A program made the position numbers and the translations under genes. The notes below the pieces were generated by a model. That model searched no databases, had not been told where the DNA came from, and saw only the letters and a list, made by a program, of their open reading frames with translations. 64,000 bases of DNA from Castanea sativa (taxonomy: Eukaryota; Streptophyta; Magnoliopsida; Fagales; Fagaceae), in the NCBI RefSeq assembly GCF_040712315.1, contig NC_134015.1, positions 59,473,964-59,537,963 of the forward strand, read 5' to 3'. Positions 1 through 12,800 of this stretch are shown piece by piece. Each line of letters opens with the position of its first letter. Within the stretch, counting starts at the first letter, position 1.

Positions 1-1520
1 GAGTTGGATCTTTACCTATGTTGTATCTTGGCATGCCGCTGGGGGCTCCTCACAACTCCCTTTCAATTTGGAACACAATTTTGGAAAGTAGTAACCGGAA
101 ATTATCTGGATGGAAGAAGTTGTACTTGTCTAAGGGGGGTCGTTTGATGTTACTCAAGAGTACGCTTTCTAGTCTTCCGACTTACTTTCTATCGTTGTTC
201 TCAATTCCTACTCATGTGGCTAATAAAATTGAAAAGATGCAAAGGGATTTCCTGTGGGGAGATAGCAAGATTCATTTGGTAGGGTGGGACAAAGTTTGTG
301 CGCCTATAGCCAATGGTGGATTAGGGATAAAGAAACTCACTACCTTTAATAAGGCTTTATTGGGGAAATGGTTGTGGCGGTTTGGTAAGGAAGAGGGTCG
401 TTTATGGAGGCGGGTAGTAGCTTCAAAATATGGGGAAGATTGGGGGGGATGGACCTCAAAGCTGGGTAGGGGAGCTCATGGGTGTGGTTTGTGGAGAAGC
501 ATCCGTATGGGTTGGGAGGATTTCAGTAAAAATTGTCAGTTTGTGGTTGGGTTGGGGAATAGGGTGAGGTTTTGGCAGGATGGGTGGTATGGGGATCAAC
601 CTTTTCAGTTGGCTTTTCCTAGGCTGTATGGCATTGCCATTGATAAGGAGGCTTCTGTTGAAGCTTCTTTGCATAGGCAGGGGGCGGAGGATAGAAGATC
701 TTGGAATGTTCGGTTTAGTAGATTTTTTAATGATTGGGAGATGGATGAAGGGCTGCGGTTTCTTCGTATGTTGGGTATTTTAATCCCTCCTATGGATGTT
801 GGTGACCGGATGAGCTGGAAATTGAAGCGTAATGGGGCTTTTGACATCCGGTCGTACTATTACAAATTAAGAAATTCTCCTTCAACTATCTTTCCTTGGA
901 AAGCTATTTGGAGAGTTAACCCTAGGCGAGTTTCTTTTTTTGTTTGGTGTGTAGCTTGGAATAAGATCCTAACGGGAGACAATCTGAGATTGAGGAGATT
1001 GGTTTTTGTGGATTGGTGCATTATGTGCCGTCATGGTGGAGAGACGGTAGATCACCTTCTTCTTCATTGTGAGGTGGCCTATCGATTATGGAGCTTTGTT
1101 TTTATAACTTTTGGCTTGGCTTGGGTTATGCCTAGTTCGGTTCCAGACTTGCTTTTTGGATGGTGGAATTGGCTGGGGAAGCATTCGTCTCAGATCTGGA
1201 ATTTAGTCCCGTTGTGCATCCTTTGGTGTATTTGGAAGGAGCGGAACCGGAGGACTTTTGAGGATTTGGATAGCTCTAGGGATCAGTTGCTTGCTTCTTT
1301 TTGTGGAACTCTATTTGATTGGTCTCGGGCGTGGGGACTCAAGTCTAGTGATTCCCTCCCTTCTTTTCTTTGTTCCCTTCTCCTTTTGTAATTTCTCTGT
1401 TGTTTGGTTTTCTCTCTTGTTTCTCTTTGTTTTCTTTTTCTTGTATTTCTGGGTTGCTATGTGTTTTTCAGGCATAGAGTAACTTTCGTATATATATCAT
1501 TCTTACTTATCAAAAAAAAA
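1..1520 (+). mobile_element. LINE (L1-type) 3' part: end of reverse transcriptase and zinc-binding RT region
   Basis: The reading frame is open from the window edge to a stop at 1389-1391, so the element begins outside the window. The protein starts in the C-terminal part of a plant L1-type reverse transcriptase (YLGMPLG, then the W-x2-KYLSKGGR-like segment) and continues into the zinc-binding RT C-terminal region (zf-RVT type), visible as PWKAIWR, VSFFVWCVAW and the C-x2-C...H-x3-H-C-like run WCIMCRHGGETVDHLLLHC around residues 337-355. It ends with the usual CIWKERNRR tail. After the stop there is a T-rich 3' UTR and an A run at about 1511-1520, which is probably the LINE tail. No disabling mutation is seen in the visible part, so the insertion may be fairly young. 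Coordinates of the 3' end are approximate. Confidence 0.9.
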
Positions 1521-1993
1521 ATACCCGATGCATATATACAACTTCATGCAATATCCACATCCACTCAAATAGTTATTAACATTAAGCACAGTGCCTAACC
1601 AAGCAGCTAAAAGTTAGGATAAGTGCTTGACAACAATGATCTACCATACGACGTTTACCCCCCAACTCCCGCATTGTTCACTTCCTCATGCTGTTTACAC
1701 ACATAAATTGACAACCCACATATTTGGCACACAATGTGGCGGACCATCAAGGATAAGACTGCATAAATTGGATCCACAAATAAAGATTTCAAGTAATCTT
1801 GACAGAAAAGTAAAGTAGATGATGCATGACCGAAAGTATTACAAATAGAAACCCCAACATCTTTAGCTAATAGCTGAAAAAGTGAATCTTCTGGACAATC
1901 CCAAATGATGATGCAACCATGGCATGGTTAGAGAAAGAATATCCTCTTTGGAAGCCTAAGGTTAAGGCAAAGCCTAAGAATAAGTTTCCATGG

Positions 1994-2047
<54 letters not shown>

Positions 2048-2290
2048 TTATTTGGTTATTATAGAATCAAGGGTATTTTATTAATTCTATAATTGTTGGG
2101 AATAAACAATAGTTATGGGCCATGGGTTTTCTTTTCATAAGCAAGTCTTATATAGTTTATGGGTCTTTAAAAATGTTTTATTATATTTTTTTTACCTTCT
2201 CGTTTCAACTGTAAATCAAATATTTTCTCTTTTGAACCTTAACTCTTCTTCCAAGTTTTAAACCCAAGATGTACAAATTCTCCTAATCCC
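1521..2290. other. Intergenic stretch with (TA)n microsatellite
   Basis: No gene is recognised. A nearly pure TA dinucleotide run lies at 1999-2042. The rest is AT-rich unique-looking sequence between two LINE relics. Confidence 0.6.
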
Positions 2291-2509
2291 AAACCCACCA
2301 AAACCACACATGGACAAATCCAATTTGTCTTTTGTCACCAAACATGGGGAAGATGCAGTCAAAATTTTGAACTCTTTAATAGTTGCTTTTGTGATGATCA
2401 AACCCACCAAAACCACACATGGACAAATCCAATTTGTCTTTTGTCACCAAACATGGGGAAGATGCAGTCAAAATTTTGAACTCTTTAATAGTTGCTTTTG
2501 TGATGATCA
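2291..2509. repeat. Two-copy tandem duplication, period 109 bp
   Basis: The segment beginning AAACCCACCAAAACCACACA at 2291 is repeated from 2400 with essentially no differences, ending GTGATGATCAAA. Two head-to-tail copies that are nearly identical imply a recent local duplication. A (CA)n(TA)n microsatellite follows at about 2519-2549. Confidence 0.9.
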
Positions 2510-2650
2510 AATCTGAACCCACACACACACACACACACACATATATATAAGTAATGAGAAAATTTTATTAGAATATAAATTTAGAACATAAAAAAAAGAG
2601 TCACCCAAGTAAACATAGTACATACAGGAAGTATACACTAGGGACAAGAA

Positions 2651-3410
2651 ACAATCAAGCACACAAATTACAAGCATCCATCAAAAAAAAAATGCCCACT
2701 ACAAACAACCAATCCAATAAGGTTTTGAAGAAGAAAAGTTTAAGATCAGGAATTATCCTTTCAAAATCCTCAAAACTCCAGTTCTTCTCTTCCGCCAAAT
2801 GCACCACATCAAGCAACAAGGAAGAGCCATCCATATAACCCCTTTCTGATGTCGCCCAAAATTCCCTTGCGAACAAGCTAAAAGGTCAACCACCATCTTT
2901 GGCATAAACTATTGAATAACAAATAAGGAGAACACCATAGCCCACAATTCCATAGCAATAGAACAAGGGATAAGGAGGTGATCTAGTAATTCTCTGTTGC
3001 TTTTACACATAAAACACCAATCTAAAATCCAAATTTTCAGCAGCCGTAAATTATCAATTGCCAAAATCTTCCCCAAAGCTGCAATCCAAACAAAAAAAAG
3101 CAACTTTAGACAGAACCTTAGGCTTCTAGATAGACTTCCAAGGGAAGGATTGATCACCACTTCCAATCAAAACCCGGTTATATGAACTAACCTCCTTTTC
3201 TTGGCAGGCCATCCAGCAAATCTTATCCTCCCAAACTCCCCTCAATGGAACTCCATAAATAATTTCCTTGAAAATAGATAAAGACTCCAATTCTCAATCT
3301 TGAAAGCTCTAATGAAACTCAAATCCCAATACAAAACTCTGTTGGAGAACTTCATGATATCAGCCACATAAGCCTCCTTATTACGGTTAATTTTATGATT
3401 TCTAGGCCAT
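2651..3410 (-). mobile_element. Degenerate LINE (L1-type) fragment, antisense
   Basis: On the minus strand, separate frames encode pieces of the zinc-binding RT C-terminus: LLFFVWIAALGKILAIDNLR and DWCFMCKSNRELLDHLL at about 2925-3130, then a C-terminal piece with KNWSFEDFERIIPDLK at about 2730-2790. The upstream part near 3180-3410 is a weaker match. The pieces lie in different frames, so the copy is frameshifted and dead. It sits in the stretch where further TRAX exons would be expected. Ends are approximate. Confidence 0.8.
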
Positions 3411-3413
3411 ACA

Positions 3414-3446
<33 letters not shown>
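3411..3446. repeat. (TA)n(CA)n microsatellite
   Basis: The sequence is ATATATATA followed by a CA run. Confidence 0.85.
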
Positions 3447-3463
3447 TTCATTGATTTAGGCAA

Positions 3464-4948
3464 CTAAATGTGTAAGTTTCAGGCTAGCATCCAGGTTGCA
3501 TCATACAATCAAAACAATGACCACAAAATGACCATTAACCGTTGGATCCTTGCATCATCATAATTCAAGCCACATTTTTTATTTGAGTGGTATAACAATA
3601 AGAAATTAGAGTTTGCTAGATAAATTCTATACTTATAAAAAATGAATAGTTCAGCTCAACTGATGCTGTAGCAATGGGCTGGTCAGAGAAGAACTATGTA
3701 CAATGGTACCCCAAAACTAGTCATTTGGCCCCTACTCAATTCAATAAGACTATTTGGTTCAATAAGCCTCAAAGGTAATTGGCTGTATGAGGTAGATAGA
3801 TTATTGAATTGAGAATTGACAGCTCAGGGTATCATATGATTTCCTCACCATCTCTATATTACTCTGACTTGCCCCTTTAATCTCTCTCTATTTTCAATCT
3901 AAAGATTATATTAAATTAGATATGTGAACAAATTACAAGTCAATTAAACTCTTAATTTTATTCAGGAAAATTTCCACTATCAAACTGTAATTCGCTCTAG
4001 CCCTTTCTATATCAAACCCAAACCCCGATTTCCCCAGATTAGAGGTGGAAGTAGCAGGGTTCAGCCGCTATTCTGCATGATGAACTTACCAAAATCATCA
4101 CTTTGGCATAATTCCAATACATGCAGCCTCTGGAACAATGTTTATTCCTAATGCTTTGGTAAGATAAGAGAAGACGGAAGGGAAAAGTTAAATCCCTTTA
4201 AGTTTTGACTCCCACCCTTAAGTCAAACTACTTCAATCATTCCATTCCATTCCAGTTTGACCTTCACCCCCTACACCATAAAAGTTTTCAATACTAACTC
4301 TACAGTCTACAGACCATAAACCAGCAGAATTCAACTCAGTACAATTATTGTCAAATGCATTCCATTCCAGGTTCAAGCCCCTCCATAAAGGTTTCCTCCT
4401 ACTACTTTTGTAGAAGGTAAGTGACAAATCACCAAAACCACAATCTGCGAAAAATTTCTGCAACCAACTCAAAAACCCTAGGAAGAAATTTCCCCAAAAG
4501 TCAATACCAACCAGTAATACTAGTAAATTGTAGATAGTGGTTCCTCTATTAATCAAGTTTCTTAATTTTCTCTCAAAACTTCAAAGTGCATTACTCCCTT
4601 CAAGAACAATATATGAAAGTATGAAACTTTGGACCTAACCTTATTCATTATTCCTCTCCCTTCCTCAATCAAAGACACTGCCCCGTCTTCTTATAATGGG
4701 AAAAAAGATTAAGAAAGTACAATGATGAGTGCCACTAGACTTTACCAACAAACCCAATGCTATGACATGAAAAGTCTGAACTTTTATTCCCCTATCTGAT
4801 AACAGTCCTTAATCTTAGACTAAATAGGCATTGTTAAGAAATATTAGTAGAATAGCAGAGAAACCGTTGTTGGGCAGGTGAGTATCCATTAAAATATTAA
4901 CAAAAATTGAAGTTGAAAACCCCCATTGGAAATGGGCATGTCAGTCCA
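3464..4948. other. No gene recognised; possible long TRAX intron
   Basis: AT-rich sequence with only short chance reading frames. I looked on the minus strand for the next conserved TRAX exon (KRERVVKASRDIT-like) and did not find it. If TRAX is intact, this stretch is intron. Confidence 0.5.
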
Positions 4949-5017
4949 TTAGACAATGAGGCGTTTTACAAATAAAGCAGTAGTAAAGAAGAGAGAGAGA
5001 GAGAGAGAGAAACGTAC

Positions 5018-5256
5018 GAGGGTGTTGAGGTATTGGGTGTATTTGGTGAAAGCGTCTTTCATGGGTGAGGAAGAGGAAGAGTCAGTTGTCATTGTCCTTG
5101 CCTTCTTCGCTGCAACTGTTGTTGCTGCTGTTGTTGTTGAGAAATAAAGAAGGTTAATTGAAAGAAATACTACTTTTACTACTAGGGAGAGAGAGGAGAG
5201 AGTTGAGAAATTATACAGTTTGGTAGGGGGAGGAGGTGGTGGGGTTTGGATGCCAT
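5018..5256 (-). CDS. Translin-associated factor X (TRAX)-like, exons 1 and 2 only
   Basis: Two coding exons can be modelled on the minus strand: 5256-5217 (40 nt, starting at ATG) and 5109-5018 (92 nt). They are joined across a roughly 107 nt GT-AG intron with donor GTATAA and acceptor TTGCAG. The 44-residue product starts MASKPHHLLP and contains KKARTMTTD and MKDAFTKYTQYLNTL, closely resembling the N-terminus of plant TRAX (translin family). Members of that family partner translin in the C3PO RNA/DNA-binding ribonuclease complex. Exon 2 ends at a strong donor, GTACGTTT, so more exons are expected. None was found between 1 and 5010, where LINE relics lie, so the gene either has a first long intron running out of the window or is truncated. 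It is divergently arranged with GEK1. Identity rests on a short segment plus gene order. Confidence 0.6.
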
Positions 5257-5457
5257 AAAACGAAGCCTGTGGAGTACAGCCGAGTAGGAGCAATACATCA
5301 ATTCTTTGTTTCTTCTTCTAAAGTCAAAAACAACCCATAATAAAAACACATCTCTCTGCTTCTGCTTTTGCTTTTGCTTTTGCTTTGGAAGGAATAATAA
5401 TACCACTTTATTACATAGGCTTAAGACACATTGTTTGTAGAGTAGAGACACAAACTT

Positions 5458-5529
5458 GATGCTGTGGTGTAGTGGTTATCACGTCAGTCTTACACACTGA
5501 AGGTCTCCAGTTCGATCCTGGGCAGCATC
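5458..5529 (+). tRNA. tRNA-Val (anticodon UAC)
   Basis: A 72 nt cloverleaf folds cleanly. The acceptor stem is GATGCTG/CAGCATC, the D arm starts TGGTGTAGTGGTTATCAC (A box), the anticodon stem is TCAGT/ACTGA with loop CTTACAC giving anticodon TAC, the variable loop is AGGTC, and the T arm is TCCAG-TTCGATC-CTGGG (B box). No intron and no encoded CCA, as expected for a nuclear gene. A T run at 5550-5560 can terminate Pol III. It lies between the divergent TRAX and GEK1 start codons. Confidence 0.88.
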
Positions 5530-5565
5530 ATCATCACCATCCTATCATTCTTTTTTTTTTCTTTT

Positions 5566-5806
5566 CCTTAAATATATACATTTGCCCAAAAATTGATGAT
5601 TACTGTTCTGTACCGCGCATCTTGTAATTACACACAGATTTGAGAGAAACAGACGGCGCATGATTACTGCTCTGTATCATTCTTGCCCCCCCCCCCCTTA
5701 AATATATACATTCGCCCAAAAATTGATGATTAGTGTTCTCTGTACTGTGCGCATCTTGTAATTACACAAATTTGAGAGAAACAGAGAGAGAGAGAGAGAG
5801 AGAGAG
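5566..5806. repeat. Imperfect two-copy duplication (period 130 bp) plus (GA)n in the GEK1 leader
   Basis: The segment starting CCTTAAATATATACATT at 5566 recurs from 5696 with small differences. It includes CCCAAAAATTGATGATTA, CGCATCTTGTAATTACAC and TTTGAGAGAAACAGA. A C run (about 12) separates the copies. The second copy runs into a GA repeat (about 5783-5806) that abuts the GEK1 ATG. It probably covers the GEK1 core promoter and 5' UTR, so the promoter may be partly duplicated. Confidence 0.8.
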
Positions 5807-8800
5807 ATGGTGACACTGGTGGTGGCGACGACTACGGACCCAGCATCCATAAACCCAGCGAAGGCGCTTCTAGCCATGCCTGGCTGGCACCCTGGCCCCT
5901 CCTTTAAGGTACACCCTTAGCTAAAGCTTCCTACTTTGTCATATAAATCATATTCATAATAATATATATGCATATGCATATGATAGGAGGAGGAGAACAT
6001 TAGGAGCTTCACCAATGAAGGAGTGAGGCTATTGCAACATGACAATTTCATAGTGAACGAGGACAACTTGGACCTCCGTTGGGAACAGCTCACCGGCGAG
6101 TCTGTCCATGAAATCATCTTCCTCAGCAAACACACCGCCGTTTCAAACCGCCCTGCCCTCACCGTTCACCCCATTGGTACTCTCTCTCTACTATTCTTAC
6201 TAATCCCCCATCTGGGCTTCTTTTTTAACTCTACTATTCATTGATCATACTGAAACTGAAATACCCACTTGGTCCTAAATGGATGGTGCATGCAGGGGTA
6301 CCTCACTTGAAGGAAGGTGATGTTCCTCCACAAGGTGGGAAGCCTGGATGGGCGGCGCTACCCAATCCCAGGATAGGTCCTTGGCTCAGGCTCTTAAAGA
6401 ACATTGCTTTTTCTCATAATTTGGTTCCTGAGTTTGAGGTTTCTCTTTCTCTTCTTTCCCATTTATGCTATGTTGTTCTGCTCTCTCTCTATGTGACTCA
6501 GAGTGATCTCTTTCTAAAATAAACTTGTGTGTTACTGAACTGTAGATTACTTTGGAGGGTACTCATCATGGACCATTCACTAATAAGCCTACTATGTTCA
6601 TAGAGATTGGTTTGTCTCCTCTCTCTCTCTCGGTTTTTTCTACTTCTAGTAGAAAAATGTTTGCTTTATTGTACAACTCAGTATATTTCAATTCACTGTT
6701 GTTCCTATCGTGTCTTTTCTCAAGTTATTTTCATGTTTACGATTTTTTTGCAAAGTAATAGATCAGTTAAAATTGTTTTCCTGGGTTTTGCTCTGAATGC
6801 AAAGCCTGGTTATGGTTATAAGCTAAGAAAACTTAATAAGCTTAAAAGGCATTCTTCTTCTTCTTAGGTGAATTTGAAAACTCCTACATGCATAGTCCAT
6901 AGGTCTCCATTGTACTTGATCAAAGCTATTCTTAGTCCAACTTTGCCAATTCTTGCCCTCAATCAATGTTTGAGTAGTTCTTCACAATTACATTCGTCAT
7001 CCCTTTTCTTTTCTTTTCTTTTCTTTTTTCTTTTTTTTTTGTGCTTTATCTTTTCTGCCATGTGTCTTTCAAAACATCATCTCCCTTTTCTTTTTCTTTT
7101 TTGCCTTTTCTTCATCGGGCAATCTTTTGGTTCATAATGTATCACTGACCTTATATCCCACTATTTATAATATCCATGTACTTGATAGATATCCATCGGC
7201 AGCATGTACTTGTACTTCCAAAGCACACATCTTTTATCTCAACCAACCTATAATAGGTCTAGTTTAGCATCCTCTTCAATTTTCATCTCTCATGAATGAC
7301 TAGATGATTAGACTTGGTGACTCCTGGGTGTATATTTCTTGGTGTCTCTTGTTCCTTTCACTGGTTTTAAGGAAACTACCTTCCTAGTACTTGGCCTTTT
7401 TTTTGCTTCTTCTGTTAAAACTTTATTGTCAAATGACCTTTCTGAAAGTGAATAGTGATGATCTAAGAAAAATCTGATAACATGGTATGGATGTTTGAAG
7501 TGGGATGGTATAGTTTCATTGGTCTAGAAGAGAAAATTTGTATCTTTAATCAGTGCTAGTTGTCAGATGGTACTGCACATTTATGATTTTGCCAATTGGC
7601 CTAATCCTATAATACATATAATTTGTTTTGTTTTTTTGAGTTCATGTTTGAAACTCATATTTTATGTCTTATTCATTTCTTGTGATTGATATAGGTAGTA
7701 CAGAGGAGTACTGGAAAAGGCAGGATGCAGCTCAAGTTATTGCTCTAGTTGAGTGAAGCATCGGCTACTGATAAACAATAATTTCCCTGCTTTGTTTTGG
7801 CTCTTATTTTATTATCTGAGATTTGCATTTCTAATCACTATTAGTCATTATCAAAGTTCATGAGTTAATTTAACCACCCAATTTTGCAAATATGAGGCAC
7901 TAAAATTTTATGACTAGATGTATTTCCTTATACTTCTGCCTTACTTATTCCTAACCATGTATTTCTCAATGTTAATCTGTTCATTCTGCATTAGGGTAAT
8001 AGGCTATAAGAAGTGATATAATAGTGTTTCGGTTTTTTCTTTTTACTAAAATTTTGATGAACTGGTGCTTGCAGTTAATTTGGGAAGGACTTGGACTTGG
8101 AGGAGGGGCTGCTGTGGGAAACTGGAGCGGGTATGGTGATAAGTGTAGCAGTAATCATTACACTATTTCTTAAGGAATTTTTGATACAAGGGCTTAATGT
8201 TTACACTCTTTTATATGGTGGACTAGTTTCATGTTTAATACCCATATTCCTTCCTTTATTTCTGTACTGTTTTACGATTTTCCATTTGTGACTTTGTATG
8301 CATTCTTATTAGTGTGATGGCTCACTTGGTTAATGTTTGTGGTGAGCCTTGTTCTCTTTAATGGGAATTACGCTTCTCTAACTTCACTTTGTCTTGTTGT
8401 CATGCTCATATTTTCTTATAATTGCCCATTCCTTATTTAGAGATTGATAATATGACAGGATTTATGGATGATGTTATGCTTTCAGTTGACAAAATTCTTC
8501 TTTCATTGATGATACTTCGATAACATCAATTTTTTTTTTTTTTAATTTTGTGGTGTCCTAGGGAGAATGATAAGAACAAAGTTCTTCTCGGGATAGGTGG
8601 TGGACATTATGCACCTCGGCATATGGACATAGTTCTGTAAGTTATAGCCATCCAGCAACTTTTATCTTCATTGGCTCTTGTTTTGATGGGACAGTAATAC
8701 TTGCATCAATTTGTTTGATCATTTTGCACCATAATATGATTTTTATTACTGAGAACTCTTCCCTTTTTTTTTATTTTGGCTTAGTTTTTTGAGAACTCAT

Positions 8801-9872
8801 TTAGTCTAACTGTTATTATGCCTTTTGGATGAATGTGTTGACAATTGACATAAAGAAATAGGTTTTTTCTATTCTAGCAATAAGCCGTCTCACTGTTTGT
8901 AATTATAGGAAAGATGGTGTGTGGGTGGGCCACCTACTATCTGGATATTCCTTGCCAATGGAAGACCCAAACCTGTCAAAAGTAGAAACAAATTCAAAAG
9001 AAATTGGTGGGACTTGGAAAGAATCAATTAAAGCTTCATTGGAGGCCACAAAATTGGCTTTCCCTGGTGGAGAAATTATAGCTCATCTTGATCACAAGTA
9101 AGATTACTGAGAATTTTTGTTTGTGTATGGAAAGCATTATATGTTTGTTTATCCATATAGAGCTTGGATGTATTGGTAGTGCTAAAATTGTATTTGGTGG
9201 TTTCTGAGATCTAAAACTATAATCAGAAGCTTGAAACTTTAATGTAGTTGCTGCATACTGAAAGTTAACGTTATCAACTCATCATTAGAAGACATGTAAA
9301 TCACAATTTATGAATTTTTATGTCTTATTTTGCATATTGAAATCAGTGTCAGCTAAATTACTATTGCTTGCATCATTTTCACCACTTTTCTGGTGATGTA
9401 TCACTACTTATGCGGGACCTCTCAAAAAAATGTACATAAAAGAAGAAAATAAGAGAACACCCACCTTGTAGTGTATATATTATGGACTGTTGATTGTTGA
9501 GAGGATTCCAATCCCAGAACTTCAGAGTATTTCTCCCTCAGTTCCTCTACATGAAAGTTTATTAGATGGACATTTAAAGTTGATGGTTATTGGTGGTCAC
9601 TTATAAAGCTTATATTTGTGTATTTCTCATCCTCTAAATGTTATATGCTTATGTTTATTTTTTTAATGAGATATACTTTAGTACATATATAATTACATAA
9701 AACATGACCTGCTAGGTTCCACTGTCTCTTGTAGAAATTATTCCATCACCCATTAGATTGCTTCATGTTACTTTTTTATTGCAGGAGTTTCAAGAGCTGG
9801 CAGAAGAATGCTATAACAGGGTTCCTAGGTGAGCTGAACATTAAAATTGGCAAACCAAATGACTTCTACTGA
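5807..9872 (+). CDS. GEK1: D-aminoacyl-tRNA deacylase (GEK1/DTD2 family), nine exons, complete
   Basis: Exons by splice-site and frame inspection: 5807-5908, 5987-6176, 6296-6438, 6546-6609, 7695-7747, 8075-8130, 8562-8636, 8909-9097, 9785-9872. All introns are GT-AG, the sum is 960 nt, and the product is 319 aa, about the length of Arabidopsis GEK1. The protein starts MVTLVVATTTDPASINPA and carries the family blocks HTAVSNRPALTVHPIG, GGKPGWAALP, the THHGP motif at residues 151-155, KRQDAAQVIAL, GIGGGHYAPRH at 213-223, GHLLSGYSLPMED and LDHKSFKSWQ, ending KPNDFY. The family hydrolyses D-amino acids from mischarged tRNA and also clears aldehyde-modified D-aminoacyl-tRNA. Loss of Arabidopsis GEK1 causes ethanol/acetaldehyde hypersensitivity. 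No frame damage is visible. The exon 5 donor (GTTGAG) is weak, and reading through it meets a stop at once. Introns 4 and 8 are the longest. Confidence 0.95.
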
Positions 9873-12800
9873 TTGTTCAATAGCGGCTCTGTGAACAGCT
9901 TAATTTTCAGAAAAGGGTAGTGTCAATTACTTGGCAAATTATTATACTCTTATATATAGTTTTACATAATCTTCAGTCTACAGAAACCACAGCTAGAAGC
10001 ATTTAGTTAAAATTTGCTGGCATTACTTTAGCCTAAGGAATATTAGATCAACGTGTAAATTGGCATTGCTTGGTAGTTAATGTATTTTGCTATGCCATTT
10101 TGCATATTGATTTGATCTTGAATATTGTCAGGGTGGAATACAAACTTACAGTGGTGTGAACCATTTACATTTATCGAATGAGTGGGGAATTGATGCTAGG
10201 ATTTCCTAGCTTAATTTACTCTGCAAGATTTATTTTATTTTATTTTTATAACTCTAATGTGATACCTATATATTCAGTGCCCTTATGACCTATTATGTTG
10301 CTGCTGAACTAAATTGCAATGCATGCAGCTTGATGACAATGTTAGTGCCTGTTGAAATTGCAAATAGTGCTTGTTGCTTAATGAAGTACCCGCTCAATGT
10401 TCTAATTTAAAGTACCAAATTATATTCAATTACTTACCGTCCAAGTTGATTATGAATTGCAAAAGAAATCACCTTCATTTTTCATTTTTTAACAGAAACC
10501 ACCAATATTTTTTGCCATATATCATATGATATCATATACTAAATTCCTGATAGAGATAATTATAGATTACTCACTTGTAGTTAGGTCTGATTTCACCATG
10601 TCTACTTGTGATTCAAAAGTTGACACTTTACTAACTTTAAGATATGGGAACTGAGGGATGGGATGGTGTCAATGGGACTACGAAACCATTGGCAAGGTTG
10701 CAGTTGATGTTTGTTGTGAGAAAAGCACAGGCTGAGAAACAAATGTTGGTACTCTGTATGACTTTCCCTTACTATTTTTCCAGTCAGTTGTAATCACAAT
10801 TAAATATAAAACCAAAAAAAGGGGCCTATAAATGTGTGTTTTACTAAATAGAAACAAAGACCGGCTGGAAATTATGTGCTTTGCATGAAATCCAGCTTAT
10901 GGGGTACTTGAGGAAATTCAAGCCCTGCTGTACTAATGGGCTCACTAGAGAGTAGAGACAATAAATATGAACTGTTAAATAATTGGGCTCGTTAGAAAAT
11001 GTGGCATGGCTTCTGCTGTGTGTGCTGAATTGTCGGCCTCATATGAGCTTTGTGATAATTCCTAAAAAACTTAATGGCCTACAAAAAATGATGTCTTAAA
11101 TTATGAAAAACCATATTTGCCAAAAAAGAATGTGGATATTTATAAATCTATTGGTGTTATAATTTATTTAACACATGTTTTTATTTAAGGTGAGGTAAAA
11201 GTAGGTTTTTTTTTTAACTCTTTACTTTTAGTAAGCCAAATTTCCACCACTGATGTGGGTTGAGAGCAAATGCACCTACAGTTAAAATTTTCTTTTGAAG
11301 CTTTGGGTTGGATGTTTTGAGTAGTTGAGTGACAAAGACGCAAAAAGTAGAAGCTTTTCTTCAAAAAAGCAACAGGCAGCTGTATTGGAAGCTTTAATAA
11401 AAAGTCATCCAAAGAGACAAAGACAAATAGACTGCCCTTATTAGGCTAGGAATAGGATGTAGCGTATAATAACAATGCTTTCCTTCGCGGACTCTAAGCC
11501 ATGACCTCTCAATAGGCTGTAGCGTATAATAACAATGCTTGCGTTTTTTTTTTTTTTTCTTATTTTCAATAATCAAAATTATATGTAGACTAAGACCTTG
11601 TTTGGCATTAGTTTCAACTCTTAGTTTTTAGTTTTTAAGCACAGTTTTTTTTAAACCTCACTTTTTTCGTTTTTTTTATTTAATTTTTCAAGATATAAGT
11701 ATACTTTAATACACTTTCAACAAAAAATTTTCAACAAAAAATTAAATAAATTATGCGAAATGTTAATAAGTATTGTGAGATACTTATTAAGGTTTCTTAA
11801 CTTGAGTCTTATATAATAAAAAATAAAAAAATATATATAAAAGTACATATAAAGTTGGAAAAATAATATAAAACTATCAAAAAGACAAAAATAAAATGTC
11901 AAAAAGAATCAAAAAAGTTATTGTTAATTAGCACTTTGCTGTACTCATTAACAAAACTTAGATTATTCCCAACTCATTAACAAAACTTCTAAGTAAAAAA
12001 AAACATGTTATTCTAGTATATGTTCCGAAAATGGTTGTATTTTCTGTATTGCTCCACTCAAATCAAATGTACGGCTGAGAGAGAGAGAGAAAGAGGAAAG
12101 TCAGCACCTACCTATAAGGCAAAGTGATTGTACCTTAGCTATGGTTGTCTCCATCAACAAAAGGTGACCTTAAATTCTATGTTTGGTGTTACTGTTACAG
12201 TCGTGGTGATTATGTTTCCAATAGCAATAGTTAATAGATGACATTATGTTGTCCTTTAATTGTCATTAACGTTACGTGGGTAATACTACATGATTAATTC
12301 CTTTACATAACCCCCAACACAGATTATATTAAGGAAGAATAATCACGATTTTTGTTGACATGCATTGCAGTGACATCAATCAATTACCTATTGCTATTGT
12401 CATTGTGCGAAAAAACCATACCACTTTCTTTTGCTTCTTCTTCTTTTTTTTCTAATTTTTAGACCAATTGTAAATTTGAACCGCAAACGTGTTCTAGTCC
12501 CAGTTGGCTGAGAGCGAGAGATCTAGACCATAGACATTGACAATTAGACATGGATTATGCAGTCCTCCATCTTTTTTCTCCTTTTGTCTTTTTTTCCAGA
12601 TAGATTATTACGTGAAGTCCACTTATGTAAGAGAAGAGCAATTTGTTTTTCTTTCTTTCTCTTCTTTTATATTCCTATACTGCTTTAGAAAGAGTAATGT
12701 GTATTTTACATATTTACTTACACATAATATACACACTTACATTTTTATGTAGAAGTCACGATTCCAGTTCAAAAAATTAAGTGTGTAAGTAAGTATGTGC

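Noticed and set aside
4949..5293. 114-codon continuous minus-strand frame at TRAX
   Set aside because: It translates the small intron; the two-exon model starting MASKPHH restores TRAX-like sequence.
5966..5981. ATATATATGCATATGCATATG alternating stretch as a regulatory site
   Set aside because: It is inside GEK1 intron 1 and is simple sequence; nothing supports a binding site.
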